Positions 1 to 13,529 of a DNA stretch of 64,000 nucleotides are shown piece after piece. Both the position numbers and the translations under genes were made by a program. Under the pieces are notes generated by a model that saw nothing but the letters and a program-made list of their open reading frames with translations, did no database searches and had not been told where the DNA came from. The DNA lies in the NCBI RefSeq assembly GCF_933775445.1, contig NW_026089522.1:124001-188000 (forward strand). The letters are read 5' to 3'. This DNA comes from Argentina anserina. Lineage: Eukaryota > Streptophyta > Magnoliopsida > Rosales > Rosaceae. Position 1 is the stretch's first letter. Each line of letters opens with the position of its first letter.

Positions 1-1544
1 TACACAGTTTGAAAGAAACACACGCCCACACTGGAAACACTCTCAAATTCAATAGAAACTCGCATCAGAAAGCCTTACAGAAATATACTCAAACGAAAAT
101 TGAAAAGATACTCAAAGTGCAATAGTAAACATACTCAAACGATAGAAAGATACTCAGTTTGAAAGAAACACACGCCCACACTGGAAACACTCTCAAATTC
201 AAAAAAAACTCGGATCGAAAGCCGTTCAGAAAGATACTCAAATGAGGATTGAAAAGATACTCAAATTGCGATAGTAACCATACTCAAACGATAGAAAGAT
301 ACTCAGTTTGAAAGAAACACACGCCCACACTGGAAACACACAAAAATTCAATAGAAACTCGCCTCAGAAAGCCTTACAGAAAGATACTCAAACGAGAATT
401 GAAAAGATACTCAAAGTGCAATAGTAAACATACTCAAACGATAGAAAGATACTCAGTTTGAAAGAAACACACGCCCACACTGGTAACACTCTCAAATTCA
501 AGAAAAACTCGCATCGAAAGCCGTTCAGAAAGATAGTCAAACGAGAATTGAAAAGATACTCAAAGTGCAATAGTAAACATACTCAAACGATAGAAAGATA
601 CTCAGTTTGAAAGAAACACACGCCCAACTGGAAACCCACAAAAATTCAATAGAAACTCGCCTCAGAAAGCCTTACAGAAAGATACTCAAACGAGAATTGA
701 AAAGATAGTCAAACGAGAATTGAAAAGATACTCAAATTGCAATAGTAAACATACTCAAACGATAGAAAGATACTCAGTTTTAAAGAAACACACGCCCACA
801 CTGGAAACACTCTAAAATTCAATGGAAACTCGCATCAGAAAGCCTTACAGAAAGATAGTCAAACGATAATTGAAAAGATACTCAAAGTGCAATAGTAAAC
901 ATACTCAAACGATAGAAAGATACTCAGTTTGAAAGAAAAACACGCCCACACTGGAAACACACAAAAATTCAATAGAAACTCGCCTCAGAAAGCCGTACAG
1001 AAAGATACTCAAACGAGAATTGAAAAGATACTCAAACGAGAATTGAAAAGATACTCAAAGTGCAATAGTAAACATACTCAAACGATAGAAAGATACTCAG
1101 TTTGAAAGAAACACACGCCCACACTGGAAACACTCTTAAATTCAATAGAAACTCGCATCAGAAAGCCTTACAGAAAGATACTCAAACGAGAATTGAAAAG
1201 ATACTCAAAGTGCAATAGTAAACATACTCAAACGATAGAAAGATACTCAGTTTGAAAGAAACACACGCCCACACTGGAAACACTCTCAAATTCAAGAAAA
1301 ACTCGCATCGAAAGCCGTTCAGAAAGATAGTCAAACGAGAATTGAAAAGATACTCAAAGTGCAATAGTAAACATACTCAAACGATAGAAAGATACTCAGT
1401 TTGAAAGAAACACACGCCCAACTGGAAACCCACAAAAATTCAATAGAAACTCGCCTCAGAAATCCTTACAGAAAGATACTCAAACGAGAATTGAAAAGAT
1501 AGTCAAACGAGAATTGAAAAGATACTCAAAGTGCAATAGTAAAC
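1..1544. repeat. Family A, mixed a/b/c monomers with short variants
   Basis: This stretch mixes all three subtypes. It contains shortened monomers with CGCCCAACTGG in place of CGCCCACACTGG and GGAAACCCAC in place of GGAAACACAC (near 625 and 1,411). It also contains extra 23-bp GATAC subrepeats near 700, 1,010 and 1,500. Much of 1-690 reappears at about 16,219-16,900 (offset 16,218) and at 20,848-21,540 (offset 20,847), including a rare AAAAAACTCGGATCG variant, so this block was copied within the array. Confidence 0.75.
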
Positions 1545-2725
1545 ATACTCAAATGATAGAAAGATACTCAGTTTGAAAGAAATACACGCCCACACTGGAA
1601 ACACTCTCAAATTCAATGGAAACTCGCATCAGAAAGCCTTACAGAAAGATAGTCAAACGATAATTGAAAAGATACTCAAAGTGCAATAGTAAACATACTC
1701 AAACGATAGAAAGATACTCAGTTTGAAAGAAAAACACGCCCACACTGGAAACACACAAAAATTCAATAGAAACTCGCCTCAGAAAGCCGTACAGAAAGAT
1801 ACTCAAACGAGAATTGAAAAGATACTCAAACGAGAATTGAAAAGATACTCAAAGTGCAATAGTAAACATACTCAAACGATAGAAAGATAATCAGTTTGAA
1901 AGAAACACACGCCCACACTGGAAACACTCTTAAATTCAATAGAAACTCGCATCAGAAAGCCTTACAGAGAGATACTCAAACGAGAATTGAAAAGATACTC
2001 AAAGTGCAATAGTAAACATACTCAAACGATAGAAAGATACTCAGTTTGAAAGAAACACACGCCCCACACTGGAAACACTCTCAAATTCAATGGAAACTCG
2101 CATCAGAAAGCCTTACAGAAAGATACTCAAACGATAATTGAAAAGATACTCAAATTGCAATAGTAACCATACTCAAACGATAGAACGATACTCAGTTTGA
2201 AAAAAACACACGCCCACACTGGAAACACACAAAAATTCAATAGAAGATCGCCTCAGAAAGCCTTACAGAAAGATACTCAAACGAGAATTGAAAAGATACT
2301 AAAAGTGCAATAGTAAACATACTCAAACGATAGAAAGATACTCAGTTTGAAAGAAACACATGCCCACACTGGAAACACTCTCAAATTCAATAGAAACTCG
2401 CATCAGAAAGCCTTACAGAAAGATACTCAAACGAGAATTGAAAAGATACTCAAAATGCAATAGTAAACATACTCAAAATATAGAAAGATACTCAGTTTGA
2501 AAGAAACACACGCCCACACTGGAAACACTCTCAAATTCAATAGAAACTCGCATCAGAAAGCCTTACAGAAAGATACTCAAACGAGAATTGAAAAGATACT
2601 CAAAGTGCAATAGTAAACATACTCAAACGATAGAAAGATACTCAGTTTGAAAGAAACACACGCCCACTCTGGAAACACTCTCAAATTCAAGAAAAACTCG
2701 CATCGAAAGCCGTTCAGAAAGATAC
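1545..2725. repeat. Partial, older copy of the 1,371-bp higher-order unit
   Basis: Matches 4,112-5,292 at a constant offset of 2,567, sharing the CAAATGATAG and GAAATACACGCCC variants, the extra 23-bp subrepeat and the CACTCTGG variant. It carries private changes, for example an extra C in GCCCCACACTGG near 2,061, which makes it look older than the three adjacent tandem copies. The first ~190 bp of the unit are missing or replaced. Confidence 0.75.
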
Positions 2726-3921
2726 TCAAACGAGGATTGAAAAGATACTCAAAGTGCAATAGTAAACATACTCAAACGATAGAAAGATACTCAGTTTGAA
2801 AGAAACACACCCCCACACTGGAAACACTCTCAAATTCAAGAAAAACTCGCATCGAAAGCCTTTCAGAAAGATACTGAAACGAGGATTGAAAAGATACTCA
2901 AATTGCAATAGTAAACATACTCAAAAGATAGAAAGATACTCAGTTTGAAAGAAACACACGCCCACACTGGAAACACTCTCAAATTCAATAGAAACTCGCA
3001 TCAGAAAGCCTTACAGAAAGATACTCAAACGAGAATTGAAAAGATACTCAAAGTGCAATAGTAAACATACTCAAACGATAGAAAGATACTCAGTTTCAAA
3101 GAAACACACGCCCACACTGGAAACACTCTCAAATTCAAGAAAAACTCGCATCGAAAGCCGTTCAGAAAGATACTGAAACGAGAATTGAAAAGATACTCAA
3201 ATTGCAATAGTAAACATACTCAAAAGATAGAAAGATACTCAGTTTGAAAGAAACACACGCCCACACTGGAAACACTCTCAAATTCAATAGAAACTCGCAT
3301 CAGAAAGCCTTACAGAAAGATACTCAAACGAGAATTGAAAAGATACTCAAAGTGCAATAGTAAACATACTCAAACGATAGAAAGATACTCAGTTTGAAAG
3401 AAACACACGCCCACACTGGAAACACTCTCAAATTCAAGAAAAACTCGCATCGAAAGCCGTTCAGAAAGATAGTCAAACGAGAATTGAAAAGATACTCAAA
3501 GTGCAATAGTAAACATACTCAAAAGATAGAAAGATACTCAGTTTGAAAGAAACACACGCCCACACTGGAAACACTCTCAAATTCAATAGAAACTCGCATA
3601 AGAAAGCCTTACAGAAAGATACTCAAACGAGAATTGAAAAGATACTCAAAGTGCAATAGTAAACATACTCAAACGATAGAAAGATACTCAGTTTGAAAGA
3701 AACACACCCCCACACTGGAAACTCTCTCAAATTCAAGAAAAACTCGCATCGAAAGCCGTTCAGAAAGATAGTCAAACGAGAATTGAAACGATACTCAAAT
3801 TGCAGTAGTAAACATACTCAAAAGATAGAAAGATACTCAGTTTGAAAGAAACACACGCCCACACTGGAAACACTCTCAAATTCAATAGAAACTCGCATCA
3901 GAAAGCCTTACAGAAAGATAC
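2726..3921. repeat. Eight-monomer block P, copy 1 (~1,196 bp)
   Basis: A block of eight monomers alternating types a and b. Diagnostic variants are CACACCCCCACACTGG, AGTTTCAAAGAAACAC, CGCATAAGAAAGCC and GAATTGAAACGATACTC. The same ordered variants recur at 8,035, 9,529 and 14,812 (offsets 5,309, 6,803 and 12,086), so this is a duplicated higher-order segment and not a run of independent monomers. Confidence 0.8.
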
Positions 3922-5292
3922 TCGAACGAGAATTGAAAAGATACTCAAAGTGCAATAGTAAACATACTCAAACGATAGAAAGATACTCAGTTTGAAAGAA
4001 ACACACGCCCACACTGTAAACACTCTCAAATTCAAGAAAAACTCGCATCGAAAGCCGTTCAGAAAGATAGTCAAACGAGAATTGAAAAGATACTCAAAGT
4101 GCAATAGTAAACATACTCAAATGATAGAAAGATACTCAGTTTGAAAGAAATACACGCCCACACTGGAAACACTCTCAAATTCAATGGAAACTCGCATCAG
4201 AAAGCCTTACAGAAAGATAGTCAAACGATAATTGAAAAGATACTCAAAGTGCAATAGTAAACATACTCAAACGATAGAAAGATACTCAGTTTGAAAGAAA
4301 AACACGCCCACACTGGAAACACACAAAAATTCAATAGAAACTCGCCTCAGAAAGCCGTACAGAAAGATACTCAAACGAGAATTGAAAAGATACTCAAACG
4401 AGAATTGAAAAGATACTCAAAGTGCAATAGTAAACATACTCAAACGATAGAAAGATACTCAGTTTGAAAGAAACACACGCCCACACTGGAAACACTCTCA
4501 AATTCAATAGAAACTCGCATCAGAAAGCCTTACAGAGAGATACTCAAACGAGAATTGAAAAGATACTCAAAGTGCAATAGTAAACATACTCAAACGATAG
4601 AAAGATACTCAGTTTGAAAGAAACACACGCCCACACTGGAAACACTCTCAAATTCAATAGAAACTCGCATCAGAAAGCCTTACAGAAAGATACTCAAACG
4701 ATAATTGAAAAGATACTCAAATTGCAATAGTAACCATACTCAAACGATAGAAAGATACTCAGTTTGAAAGAAACACACGCCCACACTGGAAACACACAAA
4801 AATTCAATAGAAGATCGCCTCAGAAAGCCTTACAGAAAGATACTCAAACGAGAATTGAAAAGATACTCAAAGTGCAATAGTAAACATACTCAAACGATAG
4901 AAAGATACTCAGTTTGAAAGAAACACATGCCCACACTGGAAACACTCTCAAATTCAATAGAAACTCGCATCAGAAAGCCTTACAGAAAGATACTCAAACG
5001 AGAATTGAAAAGATACTCAAAATGCAATAGTAAACATACTCAAAATATAGAAAGATACTCAGTTTGAAAGAAACACACGCCCACACTGGAAACACTCTCA
5101 AATTGAATAGAAACTCGCATCAGAAAGCCTTACAGAAAGATACTCAAACGAGAATTGAAAAGATACTCAAAGTGCAATAGTAAACATACTCAAACGATAG
5201 AAAGATACTCAGTTTGAAAGAAACACACGCCCACTCTGGAAACACTCTCAAATTCAAGAAAAACTCGCATCGAAGGCCGTTCAGAAAGATAC
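3922..5292. repeat. 1,371-bp higher-order unit Q, copy 1
   Basis: First of three directly adjacent copies. The unit holds nine monomers plus one extra 23-bp subrepeat (9 x ~149.8 + 23). Markers in order: CACACTGTAAAC, CAAATGATAG, GAAATACACGCCC, the tandem CAAACGAGAATTG duplication, GAAGATCGCC, CACATGCCC, CAAAATATAG, AAATTGAATAG and CCCACTCTGG. Boundaries are conventional because the array is continuous. Confidence 0.88.
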
Positions 5293-6663
5293 TCAAACGA
5301 GGATTGAAAAGATACTCAAAGTGCAATAGTAAACATACTCAAACGATAGAAAGATACTCAGTTTGAAAGAAACACACGCCCACACTGTAAACACTCTCAA
5401 ATTCAAGAAAAACTCGCATCGAAAGCCGTTCAGAAAGATAGTCAAACGAGAATTGAAAAGATACTCAAAGTGCAATAGTAAACATACTCAAATGATAGAA
5501 AGATACTCAGTTTGAAAGAAATACACGCCCACACTGGAAACACTCTCAAATTCAATGGAAACTCGCATCAGAAAGCCTTACAGAAAGATAGTCAAACGAT
5601 AATTGAAAAGATACTCAAAGTGCAATAGTAAACATACTCAAACGATAGAAAGATACTCAGTTTGAAAGAAAAACACGCCCACACTGGAAACACACAAAAA
5701 TTCAATAGAAACTCGCCTCAGAAAGCCGTACAGAAAGATACTCAAACGAGAATTGAAAAGATACTCAAACGAGAATTGAAAAGATACTCAAAGTGCAATA
5801 GTAAACATACTCAAACGATAGAAAGATACTCAGTTTGAAAGAAACACACGCCCACACTGGAAACACTCTTAAATTCAATAGAAACTCGCATCAGAAAGCC
5901 TTACAGAGAGATACTCAAACGAGAATTGAAAAGATACTCAAAGTGCAATAGTAAACATACTCAAACGATAGAAAGATACTCAGTTTGAAAGAAACACACG
6001 CCCACACTGGAAACACTCTCAAATTCAATGGAAACTCGCATCAGAAAGCCTTACAGAAAGATACTCAAACGATAATTGAAAAGATACTCAAATTGCAATA
6101 GTAACCATACTCAAACGATAGAACGATACTCAGTTTGAAAAAAACACACGCCCACACTGGAAACACACAAAAATTCAATAGAAGATCGCCTCAGAAAGCC
6201 TTACAGAAAGATACTCAAACGAGAATTGAAAAGATACTCAAAGTGCAATAGTAAACATACTCAAACGATAGAAAGATACTCAGTTTGAAAGAAACACATG
6301 CCCACACTGGAAACACTCTCAAATTCAATAGAAACTCGCATCAGAAAGCCTTACAGAAAGATACTCAAACGAGAATTGAAAAGATACTCAAAATGCAATA
6401 GTAAACATACTCAAAATATAGAAAGATACTCAGTTTGAAAGAAACACACGCCCACACTGGAAACACTCTCAAATTGAATAGAAACTCGCATCAGAAAGCC
6501 TTACAGAAAGATACTCAAACGAGAATTGAAAAGATACTCAAAGTGCAATAGTAAACATACTCAAACGATAGAAAGATACTCAGTTTGAAAGAAACACACG
6601 CCCACTCTGGAAACACTCTCAAATTCAAGAAAAACTCGCATCGAAGGCCGTTCAGAAAGATAC
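5293..6663. repeat. 1,371-bp higher-order unit Q, copy 2
   Basis: Same ordered variant markers as the preceding unit, shifted by exactly 1,371 bp. A few private changes separate it from its neighbours (for example GAACGATACTC and GAAAAAAACAC near 6,121-6,140). Near identity indicates recent tandem amplification. Confidence 0.88.
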
Positions 6664-8034
6664 TCAAACGAGGATTGAAAAGATACTCAAAGTGCAATAG
6701 TAAACATACTCAAACGATAGAAAGATACTCAGTTTGAAAGAAACACACGCCCACACTGTAAACACTCTCAAATTCAAGAAAAACTCGCATCGAAAGCCGT
6801 TCAGAAAGATAGTCAAACGAGAATTGAAAAGATACTCAAAGTGCAATAGTAAACATACTCAAATGATAGAAAGATACTCAGTTTGAAAGAAATACACGCC
6901 CACACTGGAAACACTCTCAAATTCAATGGAAACTCGCATCAGAAAGCCTTACAGAAAGATAGTCAAACGATAATTGAAAAGATACTCAAAGTGCAATAGT
7001 AAACATACTCAAACGATAGAAAGATACTCAGTTTGAAAGAAAAACACGCCCACACTGGAAACACACAAAAATTCAATAGAAACTCGCCTCAGAAAGCCGT
7101 ACAGAAAGATACTCAAACGAGAAATGAAAAGATACTCATACGAGAATTGAAAAGATACTCAAAGTGCAATAGTAAACATACTCAAACGATAGAAAGATAC
7201 TCAGTTTGAAAGAAACACACGCCCACACTGGAAACACTCTCAAATTCAATAGAAACTCGCATCAGAAAGCCTTACAGAGAGATACTCAAACGAGAATTGA
7301 AAAGATACTCAAAGTGCAATAGTAAACATACTCAAACGATAGAAAGATACTCAGTTTGAAAGAAACACACGCCCACACTGGAAACACTCTCAAATTCAAT
7401 GGAAACTCGCATCAGAAAGCCTTACAGAAAGATACTCAAACGATAATTGAAAAGATACTCAAATTGCAATAGTAACCATACTCAAACGATAGAAAGATAC
7501 TCAGTTTGAAAGAAACACACGCCCACACTGGAAACACACAAAAATTCAATAGAAGATCGCCTCAGAAAGCCTTACAGAAAGATACTCAAACGAGAATTGA
7601 AAAGATACTCAAAGTGCAATAGTAAACATACTCAAACGATAGAAAGATACTCAGTTTGAAAGAAACACATGCCCACACTGGAAACACTCTCAAATTCAAT
7701 AGAAACTCGCATCAGAAAGCCTTACAGAAAGATACTCAAACGAGAATTGAAAAGATACTCAAAATGCAATAGTAAACATACTCAAAATATAGAAAGATAC
7801 TCAGTTTGAAAGAAACACACGCCCACACTGGAAACACTCTCAAATTGAATAGAAACTCGCATCAGAAAGCCTTACAGAAAGATACTCAAACGAGAATTGA
7901 AAAGATACTCAAAGTGCAATAGTAAACATACTCAAACGATAGAAAGATACTCAGTTTGAAAGAAACACACGCCCACTCTGGAAACACTCTCAAATTCAAG
8001 AAAAACTCGCATCGAAGGCCGTTCAGAAAGATAC
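6664..8034. repeat. 1,371-bp higher-order unit Q, copy 3
   Basis: Third tandem copy, again at 1,371 bp spacing. Private changes include GAGAAATGAAAAG and CTCATACGAG near 7,120-7,145. The next sequence to the right is block P, not a fourth Q copy, so the local Q amplification stops here. Confidence 0.88.
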
Positions 8035-9200
8035 TCAAACGAGGATTGAAAAGATACTCAAAGTGCAATAGTAAACATACTCAAACGATAGAAAGATACT
8101 CAGTTTGAAAGAAACACACCCCCACACTGGAAACACTCTCAAATTCAAGAAAAACTCGCATCGAAAGCCTTTCAGAAAGATACTGAAACGAGGATTGAAA
8201 AGATATTCAAATTGCAATAGTAAACATACTCAAAAGATAGAAAGATACTCAGTTTGAAAGAAACACACGCCCACACTGGAAACACTCTCAAATTCAATAG
8301 AAACTCGCATCAGAAAGCCTTACAGAAAGATACTCAAACGAGAATTGAAAAGATACTCAAAGTGCAATAGTAAACATACTCAAACGATAGAAAGATACTC
8401 AGTTTCAAAGAAACACACGCCCACACTGGAAACACTCTCAAATTCAAGAAAAACTCGCATCGAAAGCCGTTCAGAAAGATACTGAAACGAGAATTGAAAA
8501 GATACTCAAATTGCAATAGTAAACATACTCAAAAGATAGAAAGATACTCAGTTTGAAAGAAACACACGCCCACACTGGAAACACTCTCAAATTCAATAGA
8601 AACTCGCATCAGAAAGCCTTACAGAAAGATACTCAAACGAGAATTGAAAAGATACTCAAAGTGCAATAGTAAACATACTCAAACGATAGAAAGATACTCA
8701 GTTTGAAAGAAACAAACGCCCACACTGGAAACACTCTCAAATTCAAGAAAAACTCGCATCGAAAGCCGTTCAGAAAGATAGTCAAACGAGAATTGAAAAG
8801 ATACTCAAAGTGCAATAGTAAACATACTCAAAAGATAGAAAGATACTCAGTTTGAAAGAAACACACGCCCACACTGGAAACACTCTCAAATTCAATAGAA
8901 ACTCGCATAAGAAAGCCTTACAGAAAGATACTCAAACGAGAATTGAAAAGATACTCAAAGTGCAATAGTAAACATACTCAAACGATAGAAAGATACTCAG
9001 TTTGAAAGAAACACACCCCCACACTGGAAACTCTCTCAAATTCAAGAAAAACTCGCATCGAAAGCCGTTCAGAAAGATAGTCAAACGAGAATTGAAACGA
9101 TACTCAAATTGCAGTAGTAAACATACTCAAAAGATAGAAAGATACTCAGTTTGAAAGAAACACACGCCCACACTGGAAACACTCTCAAATTCAATAGAAA
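8035..9200. repeat. Eight-monomer block P, copy 2
   Basis: Matches 2,726-3,890 at offset 5,309 with the same diagnostic variants. It ends in a chimeric monomer near 9,192-9,222 instead of running on into unit Q. Confidence 0.78.
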
Positions 9201-9222
9201 CTCGCATCGAAAGCCGTTCAGA
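9192..9222. repeat. Chimeric A monomer, type a joined to type b
   Basis: The left half reads CAATAGAAACTCGCATC as in type a, and the right half reads GAAAGCCGTTCAG as in type b. Elsewhere the two halves are almost always matched within a type. This is what an unequal crossover or a conversion tract ending inside the shared CTCGCATC would leave. Confidence 0.7.
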
Positions 9223-9528
9223 AAGATAGTCAAACGAGAATTGAAAAGATACTCAAAGTGCAATAGTAAACATACTCAAATGATAGAAAGATACTCAGTT
9301 TGAAAGAAACACACGCCCACACTGGAAACACTCTCAAATTGAATAGAAACTCGCATCAGAAAGCCTTACAGAAAGATACTCAAACGAGAATTGAAAAGAT
9401 ACTCAAAGTGCAATAGTAAACATACTCAAACGATAGAAAGATACTCAGTTTGAAAGAAACACACGCCCACTCTGGAAACACTCTCAAATTCAAGAAAAAC
9501 TCGCATCGAAGGCCGTTAGAAAGATACT

Positions 9529-10724
9529 CAAACGAGGATTGAAAAGATACTCAAAGTGCAATAGTAAACATACTCAAACGATAGAAAGATACTCAGTTTT
9601 GAAAGAAACACACCCCCACACTGGAAACACTCTCAAATTCAAGAAAAACTCGCATCGAAAGCCTTTCAGAAAGATACTGAAACGAGGATTGAAAAGATAT
9701 TCAAATTGCAATAGTAAACATACTCAAAAGATAGAAAGATACTCAGTTTGAAAGAAACACACGCCCACACTGGAAACACTCTCAAATTCAATAGAAACTC
9801 GCATCAGAAAGCCTTACAGAAAGATACTCAAACGAGAATTGAAAAGATACTCAAAGTGCAATAGTAAACATACTCAAACGATAGAAAGATACTCAGTTTC
9901 AAAGAAACACACGCCCACACTGGAAACACTCTCAAATTCAAGAAAAACTCGCATCGAAAGCCGTTCAGAAAGATACTGAAACGAGAATTGAAAAGATACT
10001 CAAATTGCAATAGTAAACATACTCAAAAGATAGAAAGATACTCAGTTTGAAAGAAACACACGCCCACACTGGAAACACTCTCAAATTCAATAGAAACTCG
10101 CATCAGAAAGCCTTACAGAAAGATACTCAAACGAGAATTGAAAAGATACTCAAAGTGCAATAGTAAACATACTCAAACGATAGAAAGATACTCAGTTTGA
10201 AAGAAACACACGCCCACACTGGAAACACTCTCAAATTCAAGAAAAACTCGCATCGAAAGCCGTTCAGAAAGATAGTCAAACGAGAATTGAAAAGATACTC
10301 AAAGTGCAATAGTAAACATACTCAAAAGATAGAAAGATACTCAGTTTGAAAGAAACACACGCCCACACTGGAAACACTCTCAAATTCAATAGAAACTCGC
10401 ATAAGAAAGCCTTACAGAAAGATACTCAAACGAGAATTGAAAAGATACTCAAAGTGCAATAGTAAACATACTCAAACGATAGAAAGATACTCAGTTTGAA
10501 AGAAACACACCCCCACACTGGAAACTCTCTCAAATTCAAGAAAAACTCGCATCGAAAGCCGTTCAGAAAGATAGTCAAACGAGAATTGAAACGATACTCA
10601 AATTGCAGTAGTAAACATACTCAAAAGATAGAAAGATACTCAGTTTGAAAGAAACACACGCCCACACTGGAAACACTCTCAAATTCAATAGAAACTCGCA
10701 TCAGAAAGCCTTACAGAAAGATAC
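9529..10724. repeat. Eight-monomer block P, copy 3
   Basis: Matches copy 1 at offset 6,803 and copy 2 at offset 1,494. A single extra T (AGTTTTGAAAG near 9,597) is private to this copy. It is followed directly by a Q unit, as copy 1 is. Confidence 0.8.
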
Positions 10725-12095
10725 TCGAACGAGAATTGAAAAGATACTCAAAGTGCAATAGTAAACATACTCAAACGATAGAAAGATACTCAGTTTGAAA
10801 GAAACACACGCCCACACTGTAAACACTCTCAAATTCAAGAAAAACTCGCATCGAAAGCCGTTCAGAAAGATAGTCAAACGAGAATTGAAAAGATACTCAA
10901 AGTGCAATAGTAAACATACTCAAATGATAGAAAGATACTCAGTTTGAAAGAAATACACGCCCACACTGGAAACACTCTCAAATTCAATGGAAACTCGCAT
11001 CAGAAAGCCTTACAGAAAGATAGTCAAACGATAATTGAAAAGATACTCAAAGTGCAATAGTAAACATACTCAAACGATAGAAAGATACTCAGTTTGAAAG
11101 AAAAACACGCCCACACTGGAAACACACAAAAATTCAATAGAAACTCGCCTCAGAAAGCCGTACAGAAAGATACTCAAACGAGAATTGAAAAGATACTCAA
11201 ACGAGAATTGAAAAGATACTCAAAGTGCAATAGCAAACATACTCAAACGATAGAAAGATACTCAGTTTGAAAGAAACACACGCCCACACTGGAAACACTC
11301 TTAAATTCAATAGAAACTCGCATCAGAAAGCCTTACAGAGAGATACTCAAACGAGAATTGAAAAGATACTCAAAGTGCAATAGTAAACATACTCAAACGA
11401 TAGAAAGATACTCAGTTTGAAAGAAACACACGCCCACACTGGAAACACTCTCAAATTCAATGGAAACTCGCATCAGAAAGCCTTACAGAAAGATACTCAA
11501 ACGATAATTGAAAAGATACTCAAATTGCAATAGTAACCATACTCAAACGATAGAACGATACTCAGTTTGAAAAAAACACACGCCCACACTGGAAACACAC
11601 AAAAATTCAATAGAAGATCGCCTCAGAAAGCCTTACAGAAAGATACTCAAACGAGAATTGAAAAGATACTCAAAGTGCAATAGTAAACATACTCAAACGA
11701 TAGAAAGATACTCAGTTTGAAAGAAACACATGCCCACACTGGAAACACTCTCAAATTCAATAGAAACTCGCATCAGAAAGCCTTACAGAAAGATACTCAA
11801 ACGAGAATTGAGAAGATACTCAAAATGCAATAGTAAACATACTCAAAATATAGAAAGATACTCAGTTTGAAAGAAACACACGCCCACACTGGAAACACTC
11901 TCAAATTGAATAGAAACTCGCATCAGAAAGCCTTACAGAAAGATACTCAAACGAGAATTGAAAAGATACTCAAAGTGCAATAGTAAACATACTCAAACGA
12001 TAGAAAGATACTCAGTTTGAAAGAAACACACGCCCACTCTGGAAACACTCTCAAATTCAAGAAAAACTCGCATCGAAGGCCGTTCAGAAAGATAC
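10725..12095. repeat. 1,371-bp higher-order unit Q, copy 4
   Basis: Dispersed copy of the unit, 6,803 bp from copy 1, with the full ordered marker set. It is preceded by block P exactly as copy 1 is, so a P+Q composite of ~2.57 kb was moved together. Confidence 0.86.
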
Positions 12096-13529
12096 TCAAA
12101 CGAGGATTGAAAAGATACTCAAAGTGCAATAGTAAACATACTCAAACGATAGAAAGATACTCAGTTTGAAAGAAACACACCCCCACACTGGAAACACTCT
12201 CAAATTCAAGAAAAACTCGCATCGAAAGCCTTTCAGAAAGATACTGAAACGAGGATTGAAAAGATACTCAAATTGCAATAGTAAACATACTCAAACGATA
12301 GAAAGATACTCAGTTTGAAAGAAACACACGCCCACACTGGAAACACTCTCAAATTCAATAGAAACTCGCATAAGAAAGCCTTACAGAAAGATACTCAAAC
12401 GAGAATTGAAAAGATACTCAAAGTGCAATAGTAAACATACTCAAACGATAGAAAGATACTCAGTTTGAAAGAAACACACCCCCACACTGGAAACTCTCTC
12501 AAATTCAAGAAAAACTCGCATCGAAAGCCGTTCAGAAAGATAGTCAAACGAGAATTGAAACGATACTCAAATTGCAGTAGTAAACATACTCAAAAGATAG
12601 AAAGATACTCAGTTTGAAAGAAACACACGCCCACACTGGAAACACTCTCAAATTCAATAGAAACTCGCATCAGAAAGCCTTACAGAAAGATACTCGAACG
12701 AGAATTGAAAAGATACTCAAAGTGCAATAGTAAACATACTCAAACGATAGAAAGATACTCAGTTTGAAAGAAACACACGCCCACTCTGGAAACACTCTCA
12801 AATTCAAGAAAAACTCGCATCGAAGGCCGTTCAGAAAGATACTCAAACGAGGATTGAAAAGATACTCAAAGTGCAATAGTAAACATACTCAAACGATAGA
12901 AAGATACTCAGTTTGAAAGAAACACACCCCCACACTGGAAACACTCTCAAATTCAAGAAAAACTCGCATCGAAAGCCTTTCAGAAAGATACTGAAACGAG
13001 GATTGAAAAGATACTCAAATTGCAATAGTAAACATACTCAAACGATAGAAAGATACTCAGTTTGAAAGAAACACACGCCCACACTGGAAACACTCTCAAA
13101 TTCAATAGAAACTCGCATAAGAAAGCCTTACAGAAAGATACTCAAACGAGAATTGAAAAGATACTCAAAGTGCAATAGTAAACATACTCAAACGATAGAA
13201 AGATACTCAGTTTGAAAGAAACACACCCCCACACTGGAAACTCTCTCAAATTCAAGAAAAACTCGCATCGAAAGCCGTTCAGAAAGATAGTCAAACGAGA
13301 ATTGAAACGATACTCAAATTGCAGTAGTAAACATACTCAAAAGATAGAAAGATACTCAGTTTGAAAGAAACACACGCCCACACTGGAAACACTCTCAAAT
13401 TCAATAGAAACTCGCATCAGAAAGCCTTACAGAAAGATACTCGAACGAGAATTGAAAAGATACTCAAAGTGCAATAGTAAACATACTCAAACGATAGAAA
13501 GATACTCAGTTTGAAAGAAACACACGCCC
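12036..13529. repeat. 747-bp (five-monomer) tandem duplication
   Basis: About 12,036-12,782 and 12,783-13,529 match at offset 747. Shared markers are CCCACTCTGG, TCGAAGGCCGTTCAG, CACACCCCCACAC, CATAAGAAAGCC and CTCGAACGAG. The duplicated block joins the end of unit Q to a shortened form of block P, so it arose after those units had already been placed side by side. Confidence 0.78.
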
